Below are positions 24,016 through 32,386 of a DNA stretch of 64,000 nt, piece by piece; the stretch's first letter is position 1, and each line of letters opens with the position of its first letter. The notes beneath the pieces are model-generated. The model worked only from the letters and a program-made list of their open reading frames with translations, searched no databases and was not told where the DNA came from. Both the position numbers and the translations under genes were made by a program. Origin of the DNA: Anaerolineae bacterium. GTDB lineage: Bacteria > Chloroflexota > Anaerolineae > 4572-78 > J111. The stretch lies in the NCBI GenBank assembly GCA_023382535.1, contig JAHDWA010000001.1, forward strand, positions 496,001 through 560,000, written 5' to 3'.

Positions 24016-26157
24016 TTAGCTCAACCCACCTGAGCGACGGAGGGCGACCAGCACCATCAACAACAAGCTGATCAGGATGGCCAGGCTGATGCCAATAAAG
24101 CGAAAGAAGGCATACCGATTTTGGCGAGTCTTTTCACCCATCACAGGTGAATTTGACTCCACCAGAGCCGATATTTCAGCCTCATTAGAGCTTAAAGCGG
24201 CCGTTTCAACGGTTGGGGTCAGGCCAGTTTCAAGGGGCGGTTCGGTGAGAGATGACTCTTGAAGCGTGACTGCTTCGGAGGAAGAGACCAAGTTGGGGGC
24301 AGTGCTGGGCAGCGCCGATTCTGAGATTGTAGCTGTGGAGCTAGCTTGGGTTGGGGCGGCTGTGACTTCAATGGCAGCGGGCTGAACTAGTGGCTGCCCT
24401 TTGACAATTTCGAGGCTATGCTGACCACTAGGGGCAGTGAAAACAGTATAAGTATCGCGGCCAATGGTCTCGGTTTTAAATTCAACAGGCTGACCGTCAA
24501 TGGTGACTGCCCTAATTTGCTCCGAGCGTAATTTCAAGATCTTCACTTCAATGGGGTCGGCCGCGTTGGTGCCGTAATCAATTTTGGCGACGTCCTGGTC
24601 CCAGTCATAACTGTAAGCGGCGTAGCGGTCAGTAGTCGCCTGGTAGACGCGAATGAAACCGTCATTCAGCCCCAATCTAGGTTGGAGCGTTAATCCCTTG
24701 CCATTTAGCTCTACCCCAAAAAATCCTTCGATAATGGCGCTGCCCATGGTGCCGGCCGCGGCGCTATAATAGTGACTGCCTTCATGACGAGGATCGATGG
24801 TAGAGTGCCACTCGATGATGTTGCCGGGGTGTTTCTGCCAATCATTGGCAACTTGGAGCAGATGGACTTGTGCCTCCTCGGCCAAGCCGTTGCTAAATTC
24901 AGCTTTAATTTGGACGCCGCCCCACCAATCCCACACCCCACCATTTTGGTAGTTGCCGTAACCCATCCCCAGGTAATCAAAAAAGAGGTTGGGCCATTGA
25001 TTGGGATAGTACGGATAGAGGGAAAGTCCCGGCGTTTTGGCCCCGGCTTTGATCCGAGCCTGCTCCAGGTTGTGGAAAATGAGTTGGTTTTGTTGAAGGT
25101 CGGTCAAACCGGCATAGACCGCCAAAGCGTTGGAAATGCTGACCATGCCAGACTCGTCAAAGGCGTGTTCCAGCGGGGTAATGTGGGCGTGAGTTAGGTA
25201 AAAACCCTTGTCGGCCTGCCAGAGTAGGGCATTGGTTTGAGCTTTCAACGCTTCAGCCTTGCTTTGCCATTCGTCGGCGCGGGTGGTGTCGCCAACCGCT
25301 GCGTTCATTTTAGCCAGTTCAATCAGGGCCATATAGGCCAGGGCTTGGTCGTAAATCGAAGCGGTCAAGTGATCTTGCGCGGGATTGTAATCGGTATAGC
25401 CGGGCCCTTTTTCAAACTTGACATCGCCCCAATCAGTCGTATGGCCGCGCCAAAGGAGTTTTAACTCCTGGTCGAGCCGGTGCGTATAGAGCCAATTCGC
25501 CGCCGAGTTGAGTCGCTCGATAATCGGCAGGCCGTTGATAGGACTTTTCAGCCAAGCGGTGTCGTAAGCCAGATTATAATAAAGGTAAGCGGCGTGAATC
25601 AGGCTGGTCTCTTCGTCAGTAGTGATAGTTTGTTTGTTGCTACGCCCATTGGGATCAATGATGCCGCCAATCGCCCCAGCGCCGGCCACTACCCGAAAAT
25701 CGCCATCCAAGCTGAGGGTGTTGGCGGTGTATTGGCGGCGCAAATAGGCTTCAATTGGCTCGCGCAGGTACTCGTCTGAGTAGTAGTATTGGACGGTTTC
25801 CATGCCCCAGGCAATATCGCGCACGTACATCTCGGCGTAAGCTTTGCCGGGGCGAAAGCCGTGAATGACTTCGTTGCCAATCTGAAAAATAGCTTCGCCG
25901 TTGGAGAAATTATGGGGAATGTAGCCGGAGGTGGCGTTCAAATCCGGCAAGCCGGGTAAGATCCACGTGGTTTCAGTGTTGTATGAAAGATCGGTGGGCA
26001 AGGCACGGTTGGCGTAGGTGGGTTGAATGGGGCCGGTGGCAAAGCCAAGCATGATGAGCCAGGAGAAGATGACCAGAATAGGAAAACGAAGAGGCGACGA
26101 GGCGAGGAGGTGGAGAAGCGGGGAACCGTTTTCTTTGGGTTTCGCTAAACCTATCAT
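24016..26157 (-). CDS. Membrane-anchored glycoside hydrolase-like protein, (alpha/alpha)6 type
   Basis: This 713-aa protein has an N-terminal signal or anchor (about 20-48) and a long helical-barrel domain (about 55-480). Segments recalling glucoamylase, trehalase or amylo-glucosidase folds include YVRDIAWGMETVQYYYSDEY, TTDEETSLIHAAYLYYN, GHTTDWGDVKF, NGGVWDWWGGVQIKAEFSNG and IIEWHSTIDPRHEGSHYYSAAAGTM. A beta domain follows (about 490-590), then a Ser/Thr/Pro/Glu-rich linker, a C-terminal membrane segment (FFRFIGISLAILISLLLMV) and a basic end (RRSGG). It should act on alpha-linked glycans at the cell surface. I cannot assign the GH family, and catalytic acids are not pinned down. Confidence 0.7.
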   Translation of the reverse strand: MIGLAKPKENGSPLLHLLASSPLRFPILVIFSWLIMLGFATGPIQPTYANRALPTDLSYNTETTWILPGLPDLNATSGYIPHNFSNGEAIFQIGNEVIHGFRPGKAYAEMYVRDIAWGMETVQYYYSDEYLREPIEAYLRRQYTANTLSLDGDFRVVAGAGAIGGIIDPNGRSNKQTITTDEETSLIHAAYLYYNLAYDTAWLKSPINGLPIIERLNSAANWLYTHRLDQELKLLWRGHTTDWGDVKFEKGPGYTDYNPAQDHLTASIYDQALAYMALIELAKMNAAVGDTTRADEWQSKAEALKAQTNALLWQADKGFYLTHAHITPLEHAFDESGMVSISNALAVYAGLTDLQQNQLIFHNLEQARIKAGAKTPGLSLYPYYPNQWPNLFFDYLGMGYGNYQNGGVWDWWGGVQIKAEFSNGLAEEAQVHLLQVANDWQKHPGNIIEWHSTIDPRHEGSHYYSAAAGTMGSAIIEGFFGVELNGKGLTLQPRLGLNDGFIRVYQATTDRYAAYSYDWDQDVAKIDYGTNAADPIEVKILKLRSEQIRAVTIDGQPVEFKTETIGRDTYTVFTAPSGQHSLEIVKGQPLVQPAAIEVTAAPTQASSTATISESALPSTAPNLVSSSEAVTLQESSLTEPPLETGLTPTVETAALSSNEAEISALVESNSPVMGEKTRQNRYAFFRFIGISLAILISLLLMVLVALRRSGGLS

Positions 26158-26188
26158 TGGACTCTATTTTCGCTGGTAAGTCAAGTTT

Positions 26189-26212
26189 GGTATACATAAG
26201 TAGTATACATAA
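26189..26212 (-). promoter_or_regulatory. Tandem TTATGTATAC repeats before the hydrolase gene
   Basis: On the minus strand TTATGTATAC occurs twice, 14 bp apart, 32-55 bp upstream of the hydrolase start. It may be a -10 region or an operator. No -35 was assigned. Confidence 0.3.
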
Positions 26213-26332
26213 TAAGTTAGGGTGCGCAAATTAGCCAGGGGAGTCCTATATCTTGAGGAGTGAGGAAGATTAGGCATATATATTGTGGTTAATAGGTAGA
26301 GGTTGAATTGTATGCTGAAGAAAAACAGGAAG

Positions 26333-26464
26333 TCATCTGGCCCACTTGATAACCAGCGCCCAGTTATCTGCCTGTTCTTTTTGGAGAAAGGCCCACCAAC
26401 CGCCCGGGGTCGAGGTGGGTTCAACTTCGCCGGACCAGGCTTGGGCGAAATCAGCCAGGGGAAT
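26333..26464 (-). pseudogene. Possible decayed coding fragment
   Basis: A 43-codon open stretch without a start codon has protein-like composition (LADFAQAWSGEVEPTSTPGG, then WWAFLQKEQADNWALVIKWAR and a stop). Just upstream, in a different frame, is GPEVLLKA, which echoes the start of the mature CopC-like protein at the window edge, although the resemblance is short. Best read as the remains of a gene; family unknown. The rest of the 26158-26557 gap shows nothing else. Confidence 0.3.
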
Positions 26465-26557
26465 TTAGCCTTAAGCAGAACTTCGGGGCCGGGCGCTGCT
26501 CCTGCGGCTACCTACAACACTGATTTCTAAGGTCAAGAAAGTTGAGGGCAGTCCATC

Positions 26558-26585
26558 TTGCTCAAAGTTTTTATTGTGCTATAAT
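26558..26585 (+). promoter_or_regulatory. Promoter of the M23 peptidase gene
   Basis: TTGCTC (26558-26563), a 16-bp spacer and an extended -10 TGCTATAAT (hexamer 26580-26585). It lies 33 bp before the ATG, a near-consensus housekeeping promoter. Confidence 0.65.
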
Positions 26586-26618
26586 AGCGCCGTTTTTGTT
26601 ATGCTATTGAGGAAATAA

Positions 26619-27389
26619 ATGTATTTTGTGCCACCCCGTTTTTCTCGCTCGACGATAGTAGTTATCGCCTTCGTCCTCATCTTTCAATCGTTGACCACCG
26701 CTTCCCTTACTCAAGCCCAAGGCGAACAACCTGTTCCCTCTGAATCCTCCCTAGCTGTTCCTCCTCCTGAACGTCCATTTCAACTCCCCTTTGCCTCACC
26801 GCCCGGCCCGACGACGTGGTTGCTGGCTCAGCCTTACGGCAACACAATTATGGCTTATTTTCAGCGTAATACGACCTACGGTAAATCAGGGGGAATTCAT
26901 TTTGGAGTGGACTTTGCCGCTCCATGCGGCACAGAAATTGTGGCCATTGCCGACGGCGTGGTGTCTGCGGTGGATGGCCCTTTTGGTTCGCCGCCCCACA
27001 ATTTGATGATTGACCATCCCCAGCTGGGCTACGCCTCGATGTACGGCCATCTATTAGAAATGCCCCAATTAATCTCAGGACAACAAGTTAAGCAAGGACA
27101 AGTAATCGGCTTGGTGGGCGAAATGAGGGGTAATTGTAATGGGTATCCTGAACTGCACCTGGAAATTCGAGACCTGGGATACATGCGCAAATACAATCCG
27201 ACAACTTTCATTAATGCCAATTGGAATAACCTGGCAATGATGGGCAGTTCCAGTCTCAGTTTCATGCATGATTTAGCCGCGCCGCGCCGGTGGCAAACAT
27301 TCTACGATCAACCAGAAACTCAAACCGGTGGTCCAATTCTCAATAATTTTGCCAACACCTGGCCTTTAGATTGGAGCTTGCGCCAATAA
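26619..27389 (+). CDS. Secreted M23-family peptidase (LytM-like)
   Basis: This 256-aa protein has a signal peptide (about 1-35) and a single M23 metallopeptidase domain. The zinc ligands are visible in IHFGVDFAAPCGTEI (HxxxD), with SMYGHL and the late ELHLEIRD (HxH-type, here HLE). Such enzymes cut peptidoglycan crosslinks or act as degenerate activators; here the core zinc motif is present, so activity is plausible. GAGGAAATAA precedes the ATG. It stands alone, with its own promoter. It has no LysM domain, unlike the peptidase at 42183. Confidence 0.85.
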   Translation: MYFVPPRFSRSTIVVIAFVLIFQSLTTASLTQAQGEQPVPSESSLAVPPPERPFQLPFASPPGPTTWLLAQPYGNTIMAYFQRNTTYGKSGGIHFGVDFAAPCGTEIVAIADGVVSAVDGPFGSPPHNLMIDHPQLGYASMYGHLLEMPQLISGQQVKQGQVIGLVGEMRGNCNGYPELHLEIRDLGYMRKYNPTTFINANWNNLAMMGSSSLSFMHDLAAPRRWQTFYDQPETQTGGPILNNFANTWPLDWSLRQ

Positions 27390-27458
27390 AAAGGCCCAAG
27401 GGTATGACCGCCAGCGGCGGATGAAATGCCCTACTCCTTATATATTCTGTCAGTAACG

Positions 27459-27902
27459 TTACAAAATGAAATCGCAACCGGCGGAACTAAACTCCACGCG
27501 ATTATCGGCTGGAGTAACACTCTGAAATCTAACGCCAATAGAAATACCTAAGCCCCACCGAATTTCAGGATCGTTAGGCACATCAAAGCGCTGAAGGCTC
27601 CAGGCTCTAGGTGATACTTTAAGATTATCATGCGCAGCTATCCTGCCTTCACCATCATAGACGTGAACCGCCTGTACATAGGCATTATCTGAGCTAGTTC
27701 TAAAGCGAAGCAGAACCGAACCCGCACGCAACCGTCTATCATTTATTAGTACGGGGGTCGGAATGGCAAAGTGAAACCAATTCTCGGTGTTTTGCCTGCC
27801 CTCAATACTAATCGAAGAACCTACCCGTCGGGCTGATTGAATGCGGTCTGCAAACTCTATCTGCATCGTGTGACCATGAGCCCACATCGCCTGTATAGCC
27901 AT
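27459..27902 (-). CDS. Free-standing copy of the tyrosinase C-terminal domain
   Basis: This 147-aa protein is a close copy of residues ~286-430 of the tyrosinase encoded just upstream. Shared stretches include SISIEGRQNTENWFHFAIPTP, RLRAG, DNL, RFDVPNDPEIRWGLGISIGV and EFSSAG. It has none of the copper-binding half. The ATG at 27902 has a GGAAAGGG site, so it looks translated in its own right. The domain is a beta-rich module of about 140 residues, possibly a lid, carbohydrate-binding or assembly domain; function unknown. Divergence from the parent copy is spread evenly, which suggests the duplication is not very recent. Confidence 0.7.
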   Translation of the reverse strand: MAIQAMWAHGHTMQIEFADRIQSARRVGSSISIEGRQNTENWFHFAIPTPVLINDRRLRAGSVLLRFRTSSDNAYVQAVHVYDGEGRIAAHDNLKVSPRAWSLQRFDVPNDPEIRWGLGISIGVRFQSVTPADNRVEFSSAGCDFIL

Positions 27903-27982
27903 TTTTATATCCCTTTCCTTAATCAAGAGGGTTCATTCGGAATCCTAAAATCTGGGCAATCTTGAAACGTGAATATCGCTTT

Positions 27983-29275
27983 CTACGAAAGGAATTCACC
28001 CCCAGCGGAACTGAACTCTATACGATTATCAATTGAGTTAGCGCTCTGGAATCTAACGCCGATAGAAATACCTAAGCCCCACCGAATTTCAGGATCATTG
28101 GGTACATCAAACCGCTGCGAGGTCCAACTTCTAGGGGATAACCTAAGATTATCCTGCGCGGCTATCCTGCTTTCGCCATCGTAGATATGAACTGCATGCA
28201 CATAAGTGCTATCTGAGTTGGCTTTAAATCGAAGCAGAACTGCACCTGCACGAAGACGCTTATCGTTTACTATCACGGGGGTCGGAATGGCAAAGTGAAA
28301 CCAATTCTCGGTATTTTGCCTGCCCTCAATACTGATCAAAGAGCCTATACGCCACGCTGCTCGGACTCGGTCTGTAGCCTCTATCTGCATACTGTGACCA
28401 TGAATCCACATGGCCTGCGCTAACTGCCTTACTATTGGATCTGTATCATAGCTATAGCCAAGTGTTCTAATATTCAAGACAGAAGCAGGCGTCACACTAC
28501 CGGATACTGAGCGTTCCATCATGTCATTTAAATTATGCCTTTGAGGGCCGCCACTGATCGGCTGGTAACTTTGATTAGGAAATCGCGCTTGCCAATCGGC
28601 CCAAAGTTTATCCACAAAACAGTGATGCAGAAAAAAGACAGGATCATTCGGAGACGTCATGGGTATCATTGAGCCACCCACCCAAACGTGGACTCTATTA
28701 TGCAAACCAGGCGCCGCAGGATACCACCCTTCTAGCCGATTGCGAAAACATGGGTTACTGGTCATGTTCCATGGGCTGACATCATAGGGTGTTGTACTGA
28801 GGGCATTATTAACATCGGTTTGCGAGGGTAAGGTTGGCACGTTTATGCCAAACTGTCGCCTTAGAGCACCCGCAGGGTTCCCATTACCATCTATAATTAT
28901 CCATTCCCCTTGTCTAAAGGGGCCGCTTTTTACGGCCCAGTTATCATTTGGATCTCCATTACCGCCCATAAATTCATTCGCCCAAATGGGGGCGGTTCGT
29001 GGGTCAGGTAGCCCTGCATCTTCCGTCCAATTCCAATAAGGCAGAGCTAGATTTGGATTCCCTGATACTTGCTGTAACTCTCTTTCAAAATCCAGGATAA
29101 ATTGGCGATGCCAAGGTAAAAAAGCCGGTGAACGATGGATGTTCGACATAGGCGCCTGGGCATGTCTAAGAACGTATTGGTTATATCTCCCGTTAGCCTT
29201 TAGTATCCTAATCGCGTTTATAAATTCGATTTTCTCAGCGTTCGTCAGAGATCTTAGATTCTTTCTAACGCCCAT
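27983..29275 (-). CDS. Tyrosinase/polyphenol oxidase-type type 3 copper protein
   Basis: This 430-aa protein has the CuA site H38 (RHAQ), H47 (IHRSPAFLPWH) and H56, and the CuB site H192/H196 (LHNRVHVWVGG) with H217/H218 (FFLHHCFVDKLW). These are the six-His layout of tyrosinases that oxidise phenols to quinones with O2. FLPWHRQFILDFE and LPYWNWTED are family signatures. Residues ~286-430 are an extra C-terminal module, duplicated as the next gene. No signal peptide is visible, so it is cytoplasmic unless exported as a complex. Ribosome site AGGAGGGAG before the ATG at 29275. The local sequence is more AT-rich than the flanks, which suggests transfer. Confidence 0.9.
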   Translation of the reverse strand: MGVRKNLRSLTNAEKIEFINAIRILKANGRYNQYVLRHAQAPMSNIHRSPAFLPWHRQFILDFERELQQVSGNPNLALPYWNWTEDAGLPDPRTAPIWANEFMGGNGDPNDNWAVKSGPFRQGEWIIIDGNGNPAGALRRQFGINVPTLPSQTDVNNALSTTPYDVSPWNMTSNPCFRNRLEGWYPAAPGLHNRVHVWVGGSMIPMTSPNDPVFFLHHCFVDKLWADWQARFPNQSYQPISGGPQRHNLNDMMERSVSGSVTPASVLNIRTLGYSYDTDPIVRQLAQAMWIHGHSMQIEATDRVRAAWRIGSLISIEGRQNTENWFHFAIPTPVIVNDKRLRAGAVLLRFKANSDSTYVHAVHIYDGESRIAAQDNLRLSPRSWTSQRFDVPNDPEIRWGLGISIGVRFQSANSIDNRIEFSSAGGEFLS

Positions 29276-29323
29276 ACTCCCTCCTGGATTTCTTTTGAAA
29301 AAGCGTTACTGCATCTAACCAAG

Positions 29324-29590
29324 CTAATTGCGTAAGGTGGTATTAAATTCCTCCGTATGATCAACGACAGCTTTGGCTAAATCCGAGATCGATGTATAAG
29401 CGGTATGGGGTAGATAAGGGGTGATAAAGATACCCGGTGCTGCCTCGACCACGTCAATTTCTCTGGGGCCTATGGTTAACTTTCCGGCAAAAGGCGTACC
29501 CGCTGCCGTCGCGCCACTAACAGGCGTTGACGTTGTTGGCTGCTCAATAGTAATTTCAAACCCTTTATATGTTTCTCTTTGCTGCGCCAT
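29324..29590 (-). CDS. Small protein heading the tyrosinase operon
   Basis: This 88-aa protein is not recognised. It is co-directional with the tyrosinase gene (48 bp upstream of it). It contains YKGFEITIEQP, a Pro/Thr/Gly stretch, FAGKLTIGPREIDVVEA and TAYTSISDLAKAVVDHTEEF. No Cys and no signal peptide are present, so it is not an obvious MelC1-type copper caddie, although a helper role is possible by position. The start at 29590 is preferred because GAGGAG lies 10 nt upstream; the alternative ATG three codons earlier is too close to that site. Confidence 0.6.
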   Translation of the reverse strand: MAQQRETYKGFEITIEQPTTSTPVSGATAAGTPFAGKLTIGPREIDVVEAAPGIFITPYLPHTAYTSISDLAKAVVDHTEEFNTTLRN

Positions 29591-29679
29591 AAGCTTCATG
29601 CTCCTCTCTCTTAATGATCTAAAGCCACGTGTTTAACGCCACTGTGCTTTCTTCTTGTGGACTATTATAATACAATACT

Positions 29680-31030
29680 GGGACCAGTTTTGACCGTTAG
29701 CTGGAACAGGACCTTAAAATCATGCACTTGCTACAGGGGCAATAGCTCCGTAGGTTCTGAGAGCGACAAAATCAGGGTGATATTTTATCAAACTCAGGTC
29801 GAGATCTAAGATGGAAAAAACCTTCTGAAGCAGATGTTCATTAAAATAGATCATTTTTTGAGTCGCCATTGAGAAAGGGGTAGCCAGGTCATAATCAAAG
29901 GACAGGTAAGCATCAACCTTAGCCAGGTTCAAAGCAGCTAAGCTGGCATTAAAATGAAAATCAAGACGGTCTTGATCCCGTGCCTGACAGTGGCCCAGAC
30001 CAGTGAACTGTTTAGCATCGCGAAAGATAAACTCGATTTGGAACCGCGCTTTGTAATAGCGATAAATACATTCGGCCTCCAAGTCCGTATCGGTCGAGAA
30101 TAACAAGGCATAACTGGGCTTATCAGGGTGACGCAAATTGAGCACATAAACCAAACGGATATTGCCTTTCAACTTGATACTGTTGACGACCAGGGTGTAC
30201 AAATGAATATCTTTCTCAACTTCACCGACATACTCAAAGCGACTGAGATCATCAAATTTGACCTTGCCGTCGTATTTGCGTCTGGCCCCAAACTGCTTTT
30301 GCGGACCTTGATACAAATAGCGCAGGTTGGCATCGTGGCGGAATTTGCTGACCAGATGCAAATCTAACGCCCGGACCGCTTTGACGAACTTGAGCTTGGG
30401 ATAATAACCGTCGACCGCCAGATAAATCACCTCAGCCGGTAAATGAACCGCATCCCGTCGCAAATGTTCGGCATAGAAATCAACCCGGCTGATCTGTTCA
30501 TCGTCCTGTTTCTCAGCGGTTGACCCAGGTGCGACTAACTGCTCGATCTGTTCTTGCGGCGGCGTTTGCCAACTCGACAGGGTATAGCCGGTGTTATCAG
30601 TCACATCAATCACCGCCAAATTCGATATTTCCAACCCTTTGGCCGGCTGCTGGTGACTGCTGTCATAGAAAAAACCCAGTCCATACGTTTTGCGACCACT
30701 TTTGGCCAGATAAGAACAATCCATCGCCCCGATCTTTTCGTGCTGAGAAGGCATAATCTCGCTCATGAGCCGTTCATTAAAAGCAGCAAAATTAAAGGCG
30801 TGGCTAAATTGGCGGGCATAGGTCTTTTCAGCCAAATCACTGTAGCGACTCAAATTCCGAAAGTTGACTTTGCCGCGCATCAACAAAATCGTCACAAACA
30901 GGGTCCAGAAATTTCTTTTGCGGCTTGGCAACACCCGGCATTTTATCCAATAGGTTGTTAATGAAGCTTGCCATCTTTCCCCCCATTTTTATTGGAGGAT
31001 AGACAACTTAGCTTCTACGTCAAACTAAAA
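29680..31030 (-). mobile_element. IS4-type insertion sequence
   Basis: A single transposase gene fills the element. The ends are not certain: GGACCAGTTTTGA near 29681 and its weak inverted counterpart near 31011-31035 (AAAACTGTCTGAACC on the plus strand) may be degenerate terminal repeats. No clear target duplication was found. A -10-like TATAAT for the adjacent tyrosinase operon lies at 29664-29669, right at the presumed left end. Confidence 0.6.
29720..30934 (-). CDS. IS4-family DDE transposase, N-terminus frameshifted
   Basis: About 404 aa in one frame contain the DDE residues: first Asp in GAMDCSYLAKSG, second in YLAVDGYYPK, and Glu in the YREK-type signature YKARFQIEFIFRDAK. Typical family sequence RGKVNFRNLSRYSDLAEKTYARQF lies near the start. 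The natural N-terminus appears to be in the neighbouring frame: ATG at 30974 gives MASFINNLLDKMPGVAKPQK and then KF before the homology continues in this frame, a +1 shift near an AAAAGAAA run. Either a one-base mutation has inactivated the gene, or the assembly has an error; the run is not a textbook programmed site. Confidence 0.8.
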   Translation of the reverse strand: MLPSRKRNFWTLFVTILLMRGKVNFRNLSRYSDLAEKTYARQFSHAFNFAAFNERLMSEIMPSQHEKIGAMDCSYLAKSGRKTYGLGFFYDSSHQQPAKGLEISNLAVIDVTDNTGYTLSSWQTPPQEQIEQLVAPGSTAEKQDDEQISRVDFYAEHLRRDAVHLPAEVIYLAVDGYYPKLKFVKAVRALDLHLVSKFRHDANLRYLYQGPQKQFGARRKYDGKVKFDDLSRFEYVGEVEKDIHLYTLVVNSIKLKGNIRLVYVLNLRHPDKPSYALLFSTDTDLEAECIYRYYKARFQIEFIFRDAKQFTGLGHCQARDQDRLDFHFNASLAALNLAKVDAYLSFDYDLATPFSMATQKMIYFNEHLLQKVFSILDLDLSLIKYHPDFVALRTYGAIAPVASA

Positions 31031-31186
31031 CTGTCTGAACCATTGATAATAGGGAATATCATTAATCTCAATGTGACCGAGCCTGACTTTATTTGACCGT
31101 GTGTCAAGGAAGTCCTTCCTAGTGGGTGCAGGCCTGCAAATCAGTCTTTCCGTCTGTCATCATCCCAATTCCCGGCCTTCGAAAAG

Positions 31187-32152
31187 CTATTCCAAGGACT
31201 CTCCTCTTGTTGTTGTCTTCTGATTACGGCGGTCCTTCTTCTCCATGACCTGGAGCCACCGGCCAAGCAGCGCCAACGCTGTGACTAGGTAGACAATGCC
31301 GCCTGGGATCCCCATGAACGCGCCGGCCACCTGCTGATCCTCAAGCACTGTCAGGTTCCAAGCGGCGGCGCTTGAGGTATAAATGGGGTATAAGGGTATC
31401 CGGGCAAAGGTGAGGAGCATCCCAAGCGCGCCGCTGTGCATGGCTGTGGTGAAAACGTAGAGGATATCGGCCCCAGGGCCCAATCGCCTATGCCTACCAG
31501 GATAAATGAGAGTCCACCAAAACAAAAGAGCTGTCCCTAAAAAGCTGGCATGCTCCAGTTCGTGCATAAATACCCACTCTAGGGCCGCTTGGTAAAGACT
31601 GGGCAAGTGCCAAATCCAAAGTGTGACGCCGTAGAGAGACCAAACCAACATAGGTTGGGTCAATCCACGCCATATCTTATTCACAACTCTCGTTTGTCGC
31701 CACCAGCGCCCAAGCGCGTGCCGCGCCGGCTTGGGAAGTGCCCATAAGAACGCAACGACCGGCGCCCCAAGAACGAGTAGGGGGACAGCAACGAGGGTAA
31801 GCACTAAATGCTGCACCATGTGCGCCGAAAAAAGAGCCCTGCCAAAGGCGTTGAGCGGCGAGATGAGCGCAATAAAAAGAGCGAGCAGCCCGCCTCCAAA
31901 AGCAACCGCCTGCCACCACAAGATACCCCGTCCTACGCCGGCTCGCGCCCAAAGCGCCCTCACCCCCTTGGTGTAGACCCAAGCCGCCAGCCCAAGGCCC
32001 AGTAGAACTTGCGGTTCCCAACTCCAGGCTCGCCAAATGTCTTCCGGGAGCGGCGGCAGACCTTGATAGGCTAAAACAGTCTGCGGATAAGCGACTAGCG
32101 CCAACAGAATTAAGCCTCCGCTCCGGCAGATGCGTTTGGATAAAGTGAACAC
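31187..32152 (-). CDS. ctaG: CtaG-type cytochrome oxidase assembly membrane protein
   Basis: This protein of about 321 aa has seven or more membrane segments and belongs to the caa3_CtaG family. Conserved His-bearing helices are visible: SAHMVQHLVLTLVAVPLL, IWHLPSLYQAALEW and MHELEHASFLGTALLFWW. Members help insert copper into heme-copper oxidases. The GTG at 32152 (after AGGGAT) gives a normal signal-like N-terminus. A TTG 30 bases earlier is the alternative. It stands alone between the IS element and the ATPase pseudogene. With SCO and the CuA proteins it indicates an aerobic copper-dependent respiratory chain, but no oxidase subunit I lies in the window. Confidence 0.85.
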   Translation of the reverse strand: MFTLSKRICRSGGLILLALVAYPQTVLAYQGLPPLPEDIWRAWSWEPQVLLGLGLAAWVYTKGVRALWARAGVGRGILWWQAVAFGGGLLALFIALISPLNAFGRALFSAHMVQHLVLTLVAVPLLVLGAPVVAFLWALPKPARHALGRWWRQTRVVNKIWRGLTQPMLVWSLYGVTLWIWHLPSLYQAALEWVFMHELEHASFLGTALLFWWTLIYPGRHRRLGPGADILYVFTTAMHSGALGMLLTFARIPLYPIYTSSAAAWNLTVLEDQQVAGAFMGIPGGIVYLVTALALLGRWLQVMEKKDRRNQKTTTRGESLE

Positions 32153-32386
32153 GATATCCCTATCTATATTCCCGACTGACAATTCCGGAATGCTTTATTG
32201 CTTACTCTCTATGATATTATTTTGTCTCCGGCTGCCCAACACTAACTTGGGTTATTTTGATAAACCGACCGGGCAATTTTTAGCAGCTTGAGGCGCTTTT
32301 TCTAAAAGCTTTTAATCAGTCCTGTCCAAATTGTGAAGCAAAAATTAGGCGATTAAGTTGTTGTATTACTCTCACAGTGATACGCC

